Under the pieces are notes generated by a model, which made no database searches, had not been told where the DNA came from, and was given only the letters and a program-made list of their open reading frames with translations. From positions 3,670,001-3,734,000 of the forward strand of contig NZ_CP090974.1 of assembly GCF_021513195.1 (NCBI RefSeq): 64,000 bases of DNA, read 5' to 3'. Of this stretch, positions 39,841 through 50,088 are shown in pieces (position 1 is the first letter of the stretch; each line of letters starts with the position of its first letter). The position numbers and the translations under genes were made by a program. Source of the DNA: Shewanella sp. OMA3-2 (lineage in GTDB: Bacteria; Pseudomonadota; Gammaproteobacteria; Enterobacterales; Shewanellaceae).

Positions 39841-41927
39841 ATGAAAAAATTGGTTATTGGCGGTTTATGCGCCTCATTAATTGTAGGCTTAAGTGCTTGT
39901 AGTGATGACAAGGCCGTCGTTGCACCAGCTGCAGACGTCGCAAAAACAGCTACTGCAGCAGCGGTAGAAAAAGCACTAACGTCTGGTATTACTTTCGACA
40001 ATATCGATAAGTCAGTACGCCCACAAGACGATTTTTACATGTATGTTAACGGCGCATGGATGAAGAACGCTGAAATTCCTGGCGACCGTACTAACATTGG
40101 TGCATTTTACGACTTACGTGAAAATGCCCGTGATGATGTTAAAGTCATCATTGAAGATTTAAGTGCCACACCCAATTTAGCTGATGGCACTGATGAGCAA
40201 AAAGTAGCTGATTTATATCGCTCATTTATGGATGTTGCCACTTTAAACAAATTAGGCATCGCACCAATCCAAGCTGATTTAGATAAAATTGCAGCACTAA
40301 AAGATAAAAAAGAATTAACTGCATTTTTTGGTGAAAATCAAGTTAACGGTGGCGGAACCCCTTTAGCTTTCTACGTTGAAATCGATGCCAAGAACTCTAG
40401 CCGTTATGCGACTCACATTTGGCAATACGGTTTAAGCCTGCCTGAAAAAGATTACTATTTTAATCAAGAAGAGCGCTTTGTTAATATCCGTAAAGCCTAT
40501 GTTGAACATATCGAAAAAATGTACAACCTAGCTGGCTTACCAAATGCGAAAGCAAACGCAGAAGCAATTTTTGCTTTAGAAACCAAAATTGCAGAAAAAC
40601 ATTGGGATGTGGTTGAAACTCGCGATAGCACTAAAACTTACAATCTATATCAAGTGGCAGATTTAAATGAGTTAGCACCAGACATCAACTGGGAAGGTTA
40701 CTTAGCGGCGTTAGGTGGTGGTGAGCAAACTGATATTATTATCAACCAGCCTAGCTATATCCAAGGGCTAAATGAAGTGATCAAGAACAATGATCTTGGT
40801 GCATGGAAAAACTACCTTACATGGATGACCTTAACCCATAATGCAAATAACTTGTCAGAAGTAATAGACAAGGAAAACTTTGCCTTTTTCTCTAAAACCT
40901 TAAATGGCCAAGCAGAACAAGAGCCACGTTGGAAGCGTGGTGTTACAGCAGTAAGCGACACGCTAGGTGAAGTCGTTGGTAAAGTGTACGTTAAACGTCA
41001 CTTTGCTCCAGAAGCAAAAACACGTATGGAGCAGCTAGTTGAGAACCTTCGTGGCGCTTACGGCTCAAGTATTGATTCATTAGATTGGATGAGCGCTGAC
41101 ACTAAAGTTGCCGCAAAAGACAAGCTAGCTAAATTTAACCCTAAAATTGGTTACCCAAATAAGTGGGACGACTATACCAAGCTGACTATCAAAGCTGATG
41201 ACTTATTAGGTAATGCTAAACGTGCTGCGATTTTTGAACATAACAAGAATTTAGCTAAGTTAGGCCAACCGATAGATAAAGACGAGTGGCACATGACGCC
41301 ACAAACCGTTAATGCTTACTACAATCCAACCATGAATGAAATTGTGTTCCCTGCTGCGATTTTACAACCGCCATTCTTTAACTTAGAAGCAGATGATGCA
41401 GTTAACTACGGTGGTATTGGTGCGGTTATCGGTCACGAAATGGGCCACGGTTTTGATGACCAAGGTGCTAAGTTTGACGGTGAAGGTAACATGCGAGACT
41501 GGTGGACAGAAGCTGACCTAAAAGCATTTGAAACTAAAGGTAACGCCCTTATTGCTCAATATAGCGGTTATAAAGTATTTGACGATTTAAACGTTAATGG
41601 CGAATTAACCTTAGGCGAAAATATTGGTGATTTGTCAGGTGTGACTATTGCTTATAAAGCTTATAAAATGTCACTTAATGGTCAAGAAGCCCGGTGATTG
41701 ATGGTCTAACTGGCGATCAACGCTTCTTTATGGGCTTTAGCCAAATCTGGCGTGTGAAAATGAAAGAAGAAGCTATGCGCAACCGCGTAGCAACTGACCC
41801 ACATTCACCTGGTCATTTCCGTGCATTAGGCGCGTTATCTAACATGCCTGAGTTCTATACCACTTACGATGTTAAAGAAGGTGACAAGATGTATCTTGCA
41901 CCAGAAAAGCGCGTAAAAATCTGGTAA
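39841..41927 (+). CDS. M13-family zinc endopeptidase (PepO-like lipoprotein), frame interrupted once
   Basis: This is an exported neprilysin-type metallopeptidase. A lipoprotein signal with lipobox GLSAC precedes the body. The zinc motif HExxH is seen as VIGHEMGHGFDDQG, and the third ligand region is GENIGDLSG. The C-terminus YLAPEKRVKIW is typical for M13. The frame shifts at 41690-41694 (CCCGG). Adding one base joins EA to VIDGLTGDQRFF and yields about 695 residues, a normal length. The strong AAAGGA site and the terminator suggest a functional gene and a sequence error. Confidence 0.9.
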
Positions 41928-41942
41928 GCATAATCTAAAATG

Positions 41943-41969
41943 AAGGGCGCCATTAGGCGCCCTTTTTGT
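41943..41969 (+). terminator. Rho-independent terminator after the M13 peptidase gene
   Basis: A 9-bp GC-rich stem (41943-41951 with 41956-41964) with an ATTA loop ends in a T-run. Confidence 0.92.
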
Positions 41970-42064
41970 TAAGTTTTCTTAATCTAAATGCCTGTCTTCA
42001 TTCAGTATTGGTTCAGCTTCATTAAGCTAAAGTGTCTCTAAGCTAACCGCAAGGAGAATTAACA

Positions 42065-42847
42065 TTGAATAAACTCTTTCGTACTCTTTTCATCTTTGTA
42101 ATCTTACTGAGTACACGTCAAGTTACCGCTCAGTCACTTGCACCTGTTAATCAACAAGATGACAAAGTCGCTTACGGCTTAAATCTTGAGGCTAATAATG
42201 CACTTGATATCTTATATTCAATCCCTGACTTTCAAGCATATCACCCCATGCAACAATCGGCTGACTTGATTGATTTAATGTCACAAGCCGATCTTGCTCA
42301 AACCGAGTTAGGTCAGCTTTTAGCAGTAATCAGTCAACAAAATGAAGTGACTATGTTGTTACCTGCGACTAAAAGTTATCAGCGAGCATTACAAAAAGTA
42401 ACCCATAAATTTGAAGGGGATGCCCGTTTAATTACCGATTTAGCTCGAGGCAGTATAGTGGCTAATAATGTTGATGACTTAATGGCAAGCTACAAAATGT
42501 TAACTGAAAATAGCGAAGTGGTACAAATTAAAAACCGCTTTGCAAACCCTAAAGCGTCTGGTTATCGCGATTTAAATATGCTCGTAAAACTGCCACAAAG
42601 CCAAATGATTGTTGAAGTGCAGTTACACTTACAAACCATTGCTAATATAAAAAGTGGTCAGGATCATAAACACTATGAACAAATTCAACAAATTGAAGCT
42701 ATTGCCAGTTTGGAGCATCGTGCCCTCAATGAATTTGAAATACAGCAAATCACTCGCATTCGTCAGCAATCTCATAAGCAGTATCATAAAGCTTGGCTAG
42801 TATATAAACGTCAAGCAGTAACGACCGATTATCAGCAAGCTGCCTAA
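42065..42847 (+). CDS. Exported RelA/SpoT-fold protein
   Basis: The 260-residue protein starts at a TTG with a strong AAGGAG site eight bases upstream, and has a signal peptide (LFIFVILLSTRQVTA). The central part resembles the RelA/SpoT nucleotidyltransferase fold: FEGDARLITDLARGSIV, then ASGYRDLNMLVKL and MIVEVQLHLQ. The basic residues for pyrophosphate transfer are only partly recognisable. RelA/SpoT enzymes make (p)ppGpp in the cytoplasm, so export is unusual; a periplasmic or secreted member would need another substrate. The family call is moderate, and the function is unknown. Confidence 0.6.
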   Translation: MNKLFRTLFIFVILLSTRQVTAQSLAPVNQQDDKVAYGLNLEANNALDILYSIPDFQAYHPMQQSADLIDLMSQADLAQTELGQLLAVISQQNEVTMLLPATKSYQRALQKVTHKFEGDARLITDLARGSIVANNVDDLMASYKMLTENSEVVQIKNRFANPKASGYRDLNMLVKLPQSQMIVEVQLHLQTIANIKSGQDHKHYEQIQQIEAIASLEHRALNEFEIQQITRIRQQSHKQYHKAWLVYKRQAVTTDYQQAA

Positions 42848-42873
42848 CCAGCCATTAATTCCACCCACCCTTT

Positions 42874-42899
42874 TGCGCTCATATGAGCGCATTTTTTTT
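42874..42899 (+). terminator. Rho-independent terminator after the RelA/SpoT-like gene
   Basis: A perfect 18-base palindrome (42874-42891) is followed by eight T. Confidence 0.92.
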
Positions 42900-42976
42900 A
42901 TCTAACTAAGCCATTAACTCTGCTATAATCCCGCCCAATATCGCATTGATAGCTATCGCGACTAAAGGAACACCCA

Positions 42977-43378
42977 ATGCAAGACATTATTGATCATTTA
43001 CAAGAGCTCAGTGAAACCGTTCCAGTCCCTTTTGAACTGCCTACTTTTGAGCAACTTGTCGAAGTTGAAGAACAAATATTAATTGGGCTTCCAGGGGATT
43101 TAAAAGAGTATTTACTGTATGCCAGCGACGTAATTTATGGCACTTATGAACCCGTTACAGCTGCAGATCCATACTCGCACACCTTTTTGCCAGAAGTGGC
43201 CAGTTACGCTTGGTCTATTGGATTACCAAGAGAGCAAATTCCAATTTGCCAAATTGGTGACAGCTTTTACTGCATTGAAGAAAACGGTCAAGTACAGTTT
43301 TGGAAAAATGGTCGCTTTAGTAAAGAACGATGGGAATCATTGTGGGACTGGATTGAAGACGTTTGGCTCGGACTTTAA
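42977..43378 (+). CDS. SMI1/KNR4-like (SUKH) protein
   Basis: This 133-residue acidic soluble protein matches the SMI1/KNR4 (SUKH-1) fold: EEQILIGLPGDLKEYLLYASDV near the start, then IPICQIGDSFYCI and the end ERWESLWDWIEDVW. SUKH proteins often act as immunity proteins to nuclease toxins, or as stand-alone regulators; no toxin gene is adjacent. It is followed after 45 bp by the HTH-like gene, and the two may form an operon. Confidence 0.8.
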   Translation: MQDIIDHLQELSETVPVPFELPTFEQLVEVEEQILIGLPGDLKEYLLYASDVIYGTYEPVTAADPYSHTFLPEVASYAWSIGLPREQIPICQIGDSFYCIEENGQVQFWKNGRFSKERWESLWDWIEDVWLGL

Positions 43379-43423
43379 CACTCATTTTAAAAATTAAAAT
43401 ATTAGCTTACTTTAGGAAAAATC

Positions 43424-43924
43424 ATGTCAAACTCATCGGGCTTGAACGCCATCGAAATGCAGTGTTTACGCCAATCTTTTGGGTTAACCGCTGAGCAAAT
43501 TGCACTAATCACTAAGACGACTACCGAAGCGGTTATCGCATGGGAAGCCGGTGAGGCAGAGGCGCCAATTCCTGCTCAAAAAAAGCTACTAGAAATTGAT
43601 GACATCATTGAAATGCAAGTACTCAATACCACTGATGGCATTGAAGAGTTATTTAAAAAAGAGCCTAAACGCCGTTTAGCGTTTGTGGTATATCCCACTC
43701 AAGCACTTTATACCCAATACAACCCTGAATTTTTAAGTTCATTACCGCTAACAGAGCTGTATAACACTGCAGCCTGGCGAATTAAGAAAGAATGTAAGCT
43801 GGTACTTGAAGTTGATGTGAGCTTAATCGCCCTTGATGCTGAAGCCTACAAAGCCTACCGCGCAGATAACGGCATGAGCGAAAGCCGCGAGAGCCGCGCT
43901 AAATGGGCTGCTGCACAGTTATAG
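43424..43924 (+). CDS. HTH-containing protein, DUF4447-like
   Basis: This 166-residue protein has an N-terminal helix-turn-helix of Xre type ([27 protein letters not shown]) and a C-terminal domain I cannot assign with certainty. The combination recalls DUF4447 proteins of Shewanella, from memory. It lacks membrane segments. The position after a SUKH gene with a short gap suggests co-expression. The target of the HTH, if it binds DNA, is unknown. Confidence 0.6.
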   Translation: MSNSSGLNAIEMQCLRQSFGLTAEQIALITKTTTEAVIAWEAGEAEAPIPAQKKLLEIDDIIEMQVLNTTDGIEELFKKEPKRRLAFVVYPTQALYTQYNPEFLSSLPLTELYNTAAWRIKKECKLVLEVDVSLIALDAEAYKAYRADNGMSESRESRAKWAAAQL

Positions 43925-43925
43925 T

Positions 43926-43949
43926 TATTGGTATTGGTATTGGTATTGG
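43926..43949. repeat. Hexanucleotide tandem repeat
   Basis: About four perfect ATTGGT units follow the stop codon of the HTH gene directly. A short tandem repeat like this is prone to copy-number change. Confidence 0.85.
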
Positions 43950-43970
43950 CCATCAAGCGTAACAAACAAC

Positions 43971-43996
43971 AAGGAAGCTTAATGCTTCCTTTTTTA
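43971..43996 (+). terminator. Rho-independent terminator after the HTH gene
   Basis: An 8-bp stem (43971-43978 with 43984-43991) with a TTAAT loop ends in a T-run. Confidence 0.85.
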
Positions 43997-44020
43997 ATGC
44001 TAATTATATGGTCATTAATG

Positions 44021-44054
44021 AAAAAGCCACACCCCAAAAGGGAGTGTGGCTTTT
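44021..44054 (-). terminator. Terminator of the TonB receptor gene
   Basis: A 12-bp stem starting AAAAAGCCACAC (44021-44032), pairing with GTGTGGCTTTT (44044-44054), gives a T-run on the - strand. It is T-rich on the + strand too, so it may work in both directions. Confidence 0.85.
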
Positions 44055-44102
44055 ATTATCTTAAGGTTATGTTATTAAGATCGTGTTATTAAGATCGTAT
44101 TA

Positions 44103-46670
44103 TTAAAACTTCATTGTCACTTTAGTATAGATATAACGGCCTAATGGATTATGTACACCCATTGCATAACCATAAAGGTCAGCATCACCATCACCAATTG
44201 CAAATGACGGTTCTTCATCAAACACGTTATTCACACCTACAGATAACTTAACCGTGTCATTGAAACGGTATGAGCCAGACATATCGACTAATAACTGAGC
44301 ATCAACGGTGCGGGTTTTATTGTAGTCTTCAAACTCACCGATATAGCTTAAGTTAACGTTAGCGGCAAAATCATCCATGTTCCAGTTAGTTGTTGCCAAC
44401 CAACGGTGTTGTGGATATTCATACTCACCAGTGTAATCAACAGTACTGCCATCAACTTCTTTTTCGAAGCTGATTAAGTAGCTGTATTCTAAACCAAACT
44501 TAACATCACCAAAATTATTTAACTCAATACCATAGTGGGAAGATAAATCCACACCTTGAACTTCTTGCGAACCAATGTTAACGAATCCTGATTTAATCAC
44601 ATCAAGCGGACCCAATGTTTGACCAGGCTGCGGTGCATTTCGAACACAAACCGTACTGTTTTGATTATTACAATTGTCATCGTAAAGATCTTGGTTTTGC
44701 AGTGAATCAATTTTGTTGTCTTGAAGGATATTAAATATATCAAAACCCACATCAAACTGCTGACTTGGCGCCCAAATCATACCGACGTTCCAAGTTTCAG
44801 ACTCTTCAGCTTTAAGGTTAGGGTTGCCAGCAAATATAAAGTTGTAGTCAAGTAGCTCACAATCAACATTGTCGGCGGCACAACGGTAACTATCAATTAA
44901 AAAGTCACTCTTTTCAGATGGACCAAGACCAATTTGTGCTAAAGATGGCGCACGGAACCTGGTAGACCAAGAACCACGAGCGGTTAACTCATCATTAATG
45001 CCCCACTGGAAAGCAATTTTAGGGTTAGTGGTTGAGCCAAAATCACTGTAATTGTCATAACGTCCCGCTAGCTGTAACTCAAAACTATCAGTAACCGGAA
45101 CAGATAACTCAACATAGGCAGCGTATTGATCCCGTGAACCAAAGGCAGATATTGCTTCAGTACCAAAAATCAAACCACGTTGGAATTGCTCGTCCGGTAT
45201 ATCGCTTACACTTTCTTCACGGTACTCAGCCCCTGCTGCCATCATGATATCGCGATCAGCAAGAGTAAACGCATGGCCAGAAATGCTGGCATCATAAGCA
45301 GTAATGCTCGACTTACCTTGTCTTACAAGGCTAGTGGTAATGCGGTCAATCACATCTTGTGAGTTAACTGCAGCACCAAATGGGTTGTAATTACCGGCAT
45401 CAATTTCAGCTTGTAGGTAATCCGTTCTTACCCAGCCTTGTGAACGATTACCCGTTTGAGTAGATTCACTACGACCACGTTGTGTTGATACTTCCCAATC
45501 CCACTCGTTCACGACACCACGCAGACCAGCAACAATGCGCATAGTATCTGATTCGATATCCCAACGACGAGCGCCGGCGTCAACGGTACGATAACGACCA
45601 ATTTCAATATCTTGTCCGAATGGATTATTAGGGTGTGAGCCAGGTACAGTTAACCCTGCATCTTCATCTAATGGTGTTGGTGCGCCGCCCGCTTCAGAGG
45701 TGTTATGCTGTACAGACAACTCTAAAAATGCGGTTAAATCTTCACCTAACATGTAGTCAAACTGGCCAATGGCGCCCACTCGCTCAGAAGTAGGAATGGT
45801 CATATTGTAAGGACCATAATCAAACAAACAACTACCGCTACCTGTGGCTCTGTCTGGTGGACAATCTGGGTCAATCGTTTTAACACCGTTAACGTAAAAA
45901 TAGCCCGGATACCCGCGAGATGAACGGTAATCTTCACCGCCATATGGCGACTGATTTGCGGTACCAAATTGGCCCATGTCTTCTGCTGATAATGTGCCGT
46001 TAGTAAAGTAATCTAAAATAATAGAAGCACTGCCTTTATCAGCTTTAACGCCCCATACCAAGCTAGCAGTCGTTTCGTCATATCCTGTGCCGCTATCATC
46101 GCCATAACCTAAGTTAAGCTCAATTCCTTCGATGTCCTTTCTTAAAACAATGTTAACCACACCAGCAATAGCATCAGAGCCATAAATTGCTGAGGCGCCA
46201 TCTTTTAAAATATCGATACGCTCAATGGCCGATACTGGAATGTTGTTAATATCAACAAACGAATTTGAAATACCTTCGGCAAATGCACTCGCACCGACAC
46301 GGCGACCATTTATGAGTACAAGTGTGGCATCAGGGCCTAAGCCACGCAAACTGATCGATGCACCGCCGTTTGCTGTCGAATCCTGGCTGTTACCACGGGT
46401 AGAGAATGCACCTGAGCCATTGGCAGGCATACGTTCAAGAAGTTGCTGTAGGTTGTCAAACCCCATGTTAGCAATATCTTCTTTGTTTAATGATTGTACT
46501 GGTGAAGGTCCTTCAATATCAGTTCGCTTGATACGAGAACCAGTAACTTCGATACGTTCAACTTTATTTTCTGCAGATGCATCAGCGGCTTGAGCAACAA
46601 AGGCTATAGGGGCCAATGACAGTGATACAGCAATAGCGCACGCGCTGCGCAAAACGTTAGGTCTTTTCAT
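44103..46670 (-). CDS. TonB-dependent outer-membrane receptor, substrate unknown
   Basis: The 855-residue protein has a signal peptide ending FVAQA and a plug domain with LQQLLERMPANG, LRGLGPDATLVLINGRRVG and ERIDILKDGASAIYGSDAIAG. A large beta-barrel ends in a terminal phenylalanine (KVTMKF), as usual for outer-membrane proteins. The plug style, with GRRVG and GNSQDS, is that of receptors often linked to carbohydrate or peptide uptake in Shewanella-like bacteria. No neighbouring pathway identifies the ligand. It is divergent from the Nramp-like gene. Confidence 0.9.
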   Translation of the reverse strand: MKRPNVLRSACAIAVSLSLAPIAFVAQAADASAENKVERIEVTGSRIKRTDIEGPSPVQSLNKEDIANMGFDNLQQLLERMPANGSGAFSTRGNSQDSTANGGASISLRGLGPDATLVLINGRRVGASAFAEGISNSFVDINNIPVSAIERIDILKDGASAIYGSDAIAGVVNIVLRKDIEGIELNLGYGDDSGTGYDETTASLVWGVKADKGSASIILDYFTNGTLSAEDMGQFGTANQSPYGGEDYRSSRGYPGYFYVNGVKTIDPDCPPDRATGSGSCLFDYGPYNMTIPTSERVGAIGQFDYMLGEDLTAFLELSVQHNTSEAGGAPTPLDEDAGLTVPGSHPNNPFGQDIEIGRYRTVDAGARRWDIESDTMRIVAGLRGVVNEWDWEVSTQRGRSESTQTGNRSQGWVRTDYLQAEIDAGNYNPFGAAVNSQDVIDRITTSLVRQGKSSITAYDASISGHAFTLADRDIMMAAGAEYREESVSDIPDEQFQRGLIFGTEAISAFGSRDQYAAYVELSVPVTDSFELQLAGRYDNYSDFGSTTNPKIAFQWGINDELTARGSWSTRFRAPSLAQIGLGPSEKSDFLIDSYRCAADNVDCELLDYNFIFAGNPNLKAEESETWNVGMIWAPSQQFDVGFDIFNILQDNKIDSLQNQDLYDDNCNNQNSTVCVRNAPQPGQTLGPLDVIKSGFVNIGSQEVQGVDLSSHYGIELNNFGDVKFGLEYSYLISFEKEVDGSTVDYTGEYEYPQHRWLATTNWNMDDFAANVNLSYIGEFEDYNKTRTVDAQLLVDMSGSYRFNDTVKLSVGVNNVFDEEPSFAIGDGDADLYGYAMGVHNPLGRYIYTKVTMKF

Positions 46671-47017
46671 GATCTTCCTTAACAGTAATTTTTATTTTAT
46701 ATCCAGGGCTACTGTAAATTACGGTAACAATATAATTGCCAATAGCCTGCTTGGATTATTATTTACATGTCCAAGTTAATTTAAAATTTAACAAAGTCAA
46801 CACAATGCATTAATGTTAATGCAACTAAATAACGAGTAAAGAGTAAAAACCCAAAAATAATGAATCTAAATTCACAATTAAAATATAATAAAATGATACA
46901 CAAACAGGACGATTAACTAAAATTACCGGCATAGCATCTATCCAACATTAAATTAATCAATATATTTTCCATTAAATTAATAAGTTAACTAATCAACAAT
47001 AGGCTTGAATATTTTTT
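46671..47017. other. AT-rich divergent promoter region, nothing specific recognised
   Basis: The 347-bp gap between the divergent TonB receptor and the Nramp-like gene is very AT-rich. I see no clear operator or RNA structure. Confidence 0.5.
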
Positions 47018-48280
47018 ATGCTAAATCAACAATCGGTTTCGATTTCTGCACTGTCTAAAATAAAAATTTTATTTAACGCTACAGGCCCAGGTATTTTAAT
47101 GGCCGCTGCTGCAATTGGTGCATCGCACCTTGTCGCATCAACCCGTGCTGGGGCTGAATATGGTTGGCAGTTAGCCTGGTTAGTGCTGGCGGTAAACTTG
47201 GTTAAATATCCATTTTTTGCTGCTGGAGCGCGTTATACCGCGGCAACGGGTGAAAGCTTACTAGAGGGTTATTTACGTCAAGGGCGCGGTTACTTGTGGC
47301 TGTTTACTGGGCTCAATACTATTGCCGCGGTAGCCAGCACTGCTGGGGTATGTATGTTAACCGCGGCAATGTTAACTCAATTTATTCCACTTTCTATTGA
47401 CGTATTAGCCTTAATTGTATTAATCACATCATTGCTATTGTTAATTGTCGGTCATTATAAATGGCTGGATAACATCACAAAAGTCATCATGTTTGTGCTA
47501 ACTATCTGTACATTAATTGCGGTGTCATTGGCACTGTCTAACCAATGGGGGAAGCCAGTAACCACCTCTAGTGCAGATGCTTGGCAATGGGCTAACGTGG
47601 GGTTTCTAGTAGCCATGATGGGCTGGATGCCCGCCCCTATTGAAGTCAGTGCGTGGAATTCACTATGGCTACTAGAAAAGCAAAAGACCCAAACGATAAC
47701 AGCCAAACAAGCTATTTTCGATTTCAATTTAGGCTATATCACTACTGCGATCCTTGCATTGGTTTTTCTAGCGTTAGGCGCATTAGTTATGCATGGTTCT
47801 GGGGAACAGTTTTCAGACTCTGGCGCTCAGTTTGCAAATCAATTAATCAACTTATACAGTCAAGTCATGGGCGAGAGCACCCGCTACCTTATCGGTATTG
47901 TGGCATTTTTATGTATTTTCAGTACCACTGTGACTGTAATTGATGGCTATAGCCGCACTTTAAATATGGGCTGGCAATTGCTCACTAAAGCACAGAACTC
48001 AGCCAACAGACTCAATATGATTATGCTACTAATGAGCGCGCTAGGTTTAGGTTTAATCCTGTTTTTTAAAGGTGCACTGCTGCCTTTGCTAGAGTTTGTA
48101 ATGATTTTAGCCTTTATGACCACTGTAATATTTGCATGGCTTAACTTTCGCCTAATGACCAGTGAAACCTTAGCGCCGAAATATCGTTATGGTAAAACTA
48201 TGGTGGGTTTATCTTGGCTTGGGTTGTTGTATTTAGTTGGCTTTGCAATATTGTTTATTTATTGGTATTTCAGTAAATGA
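47018..48280 (+). CDS. Nramp-family transporter with altered metal site
   Basis: This 420-residue, about 11-helix membrane protein has Nramp/SLC11-like sequence (IGASHLVASTRAGAEYGWQLAW). In classical Nramp proteins helix 1 has DPGN and helix 6 has MPH. Here the aligned positions read GASH and MPA (GWMPAPIEV). The acidic and amide ligands for Mn and Fe are thus missing, as in Nramp-related proteins with other cargo. The substrate is unknown. It overlaps the downstream serine hydrolase gene by four bases (ATGA). Confidence 0.78.
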   Translation: MLNQQSVSISALSKIKILFNATGPGILMAAAAIGASHLVASTRAGAEYGWQLAWLVLAVNLVKYPFFAAGARYTAATGESLLEGYLRQGRGYLWLFTGLNTIAAVASTAGVCMLTAAMLTQFIPLSIDVLALIVLITSLLLLIVGHYKWLDNITKVIMFVLTICTLIAVSLALSNQWGKPVTTSSADAWQWANVGFLVAMMGWMPAPIEVSAWNSLWLLEKQKTQTITAKQAIFDFNLGYITTAILALVFLALGALVMHGSGEQFSDSGAQFANQLINLYSQVMGESTRYLIGIVAFLCIFSTTVTVIDGYSRTLNMGWQLLTKAQNSANRLNMIMLLMSALGLGLILFFKGALLPLLEFVMILAFMTTVIFAWLNFRLMTSETLAPKYRYGKTMVGLSWLGLLYLVGFAILFIYWYFSK

Positions 48281-49344
48281 TCATCTCACTAAAGTTGTTA
48301 ATCCCGCTGACATACTTCACAACAATTATTTATACATTACTGTGGTTTAGCTTTGCCTTTGGCTCACTGCAGGCCAATGCATTTGAATTAACAGCAACCG
48401 ATATTCAAAGCATTATTGATAAGGATTCAAGAGCCTTTAGCGGCGTAATTATGATTAGCGATAACAGTAAAAATTACGTTAATTATCAAGCCGGTGAAAC
48501 AATAAAATCGGACAGTGTATTTTTAATTGGATCGATTTCGAAAACAGTCACGGCAACCCTTGTGCTGCAGGCTGTTGACCAACAAAAATTAACCCTAACC
48601 GATAATATCAGTGATCACTTAACCATTAAGACCCAATATCCTGTCACTATTGCTCAACTGCTCAATCACACCTCAGGAATTTTACCGCCAAAATCACCGA
48701 GTCTTATAGCCGACTCGCAATTCGCGCCCACAAGTCAGTTTAGCTATTCAAACTATGGTTATGCTTTACTCGGGCAGATATTAACTCAGGTCTATCAGCA
48801 ACCTTACTCCACATTAGTGAATCAATTCGCTACTCAAAACAAACTGGATATTCAGGCAAACATTGGCTCTATTGCTGCTATGTATACTCAGCAACCGCGC
48901 TTAGCACAAGGGTATATGGAGCAGCAAAACCAGCGTACTCTATTAGTTGATTTGACCATAGATAACGACTTTCTAGCTTTTGGTGGTATGCAAGCTAGCA
49001 CAGCGGGTATTAATCAATTTTTAAACGGACTACATCAAGGGCATTATTTGTCAGCATCAAGCTACCAAGCGATGACGAACGCCAGTACGACTCGTCATCA
49101 TCGATGGGGAGAAGTTGGCTATGGTTTCGGTTTACAAATCAGTCAACAAGGCGGCGTAATAGAATACAGTCATTCGGGGTATATTCCAGGGTACATAAGC
49201 TTAATGCTTTATTACCCGCAGCCACAATTAACCGTGGTGATATTAGAAAACACCTCGTGGGATTTAGATAATATTGATCGTGTTTTTGGCTTACAGGATA
49301 AAATCCGCCAAACAATAACCGAACAGCTTATGGCACACGAATAA
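48277..49344 (+). CDS. Beta-lactamase-family serine hydrolase, exported
   Basis: This 355-residue protein has an N-terminal hydrophobic signal or anchor (about residues 6-33). It has the class C beta-lactamase/DD-peptidase motifs: SxxK as SISK (IGSISKTVTA), YxN as YSNYGYALLGQ, and HSG (EYSHSGYIPG) in place of KTG. Such proteins include carboxypeptidases, esterases and peptidases. The four-base overlap with the Nramp-like gene suggests translational coupling, but a shared function is not obvious. Confidence 0.85.
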   Translation: MIISLKLLIPLTYFTTIIYTLLWFSFAFGSLQANAFELTATDIQSIIDKDSRAFSGVIMISDNSKNYVNYQAGETIKSDSVFLIGSISKTVTATLVLQAVDQQKLTLTDNISDHLTIKTQYPVTIAQLLNHTSGILPPKSPSLIADSQFAPTSQFSYSNYGYALLGQILTQVYQQPYSTLVNQFATQNKLDIQANIGSIAAMYTQQPRLAQGYMEQQNQRTLLVDLTIDNDFLAFGGMQASTAGINQFLNGLHQGHYLSASSYQAMTNASTTRHHRWGEVGYGFGLQISQQGGVIEYSHSGYIPGYISLMLYYPQPQLTVVILENTSWDLDNIDRVFGLQDKIRQTITEQLMAHE

Positions 49345-49428
49345 CCTGACGAATTAAAGATTAGTCGCTATAATAGGCCCTAGTCACGTGACCTAAACTA
49401 TTTATGCGCAGCCGCGCCAGAGAACCTT

Positions 49429-49893
49429 ATGATTAACAATGATATTCTTCGCCGTATTCGTTTTGTTTTTGATTACTCAAATGCCAAAATGATTAATATT
49501 TTCAGCCAAGCCAATGCCGAAATCACCTCAGATGAGATAATCGCGCTACTGAAAAAAGAGGAAGAAGAAGGTTATCAAGCTTGTAACGATAAATTAATGT
49601 GCCAGTTTTTAGATGGTTTGATCATCAAAAACCGTGGTTTAAAACCTGACGCTGAAGTACCTGCGCCATTAAAGCAGCTAACCAATAACCTTATTTTTAA
49701 GAAATTACGGGTCGCACTAGAAATGCGCGAAGACGAAATTATTGCCATATTAGCGTTAGCAGATTTTGCGATGTCTAAATCTGAATTAGGTGCATTATTC
49801 CGCAATCCTGATCATAAAAACTATAAAGCCTGTGGCGATCAAGTATTACGTAACTTCGTTAAAGGTTTATCAATTAAACACCGCGGTAAATAA
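49429..49893 (+). CDS. DUF1456 family protein (YehS-like)
   Basis: The 154-residue protein holds two similar halves: ILRRIRFVFDYSNAKMINIF with LDGLIIKNRG, and KKLRVALEMREDEIIAILAL with VKGLSIKHRG. The duplicated unit is characteristic of DUF1456/YehS. It is soluble, with no signal peptide. Its function is not known. It is monocistronic, with a terminator after it. Confidence 0.9.
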   Translation: MINNDILRRIRFVFDYSNAKMINIFSQANAEITSDEIIALLKKEEEEGYQACNDKLMCQFLDGLIIKNRGLKPDAEVPAPLKQLTNNLIFKKLRVALEMREDEIIAILALADFAMSKSELGALFRNPDHKNYKACGDQVLRNFVKGLSIKHRGK

Positions 49894-49927
49894 GACTAGC
49901 TTCAATAACATCTAATATACCCTATTA

Positions 49928-49954
49928 ATGCGCAGCTCCGGCTGTGCATTTTTG
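49928..49954 (+). terminator. Rho-independent terminator after the DUF1456 gene
   Basis: A 9-bp stem with one G-U pair (49928-49936 with 49941-49949) is followed by a T-run. Confidence 0.82.
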
Positions 49955-50088
49955 TTACTCGCTAGCAATTCAAACAACTGCTTGATAAAAAAGTGTGAAA
50001 ATCATCACTTAACAGACCACAATACTTATTAGTCATGTTAATCTATCCTTCAACAAACCTATCAAACAACACACAAAAAAGGTTACCC

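Noticed and set aside
43926..43949. CRISPR-like repeat
   Set aside because: The hexamers are contiguous without spacers; the 14-bp array at 6341-6410 and the 16-bp array at 58895-58940 also lack spacers.
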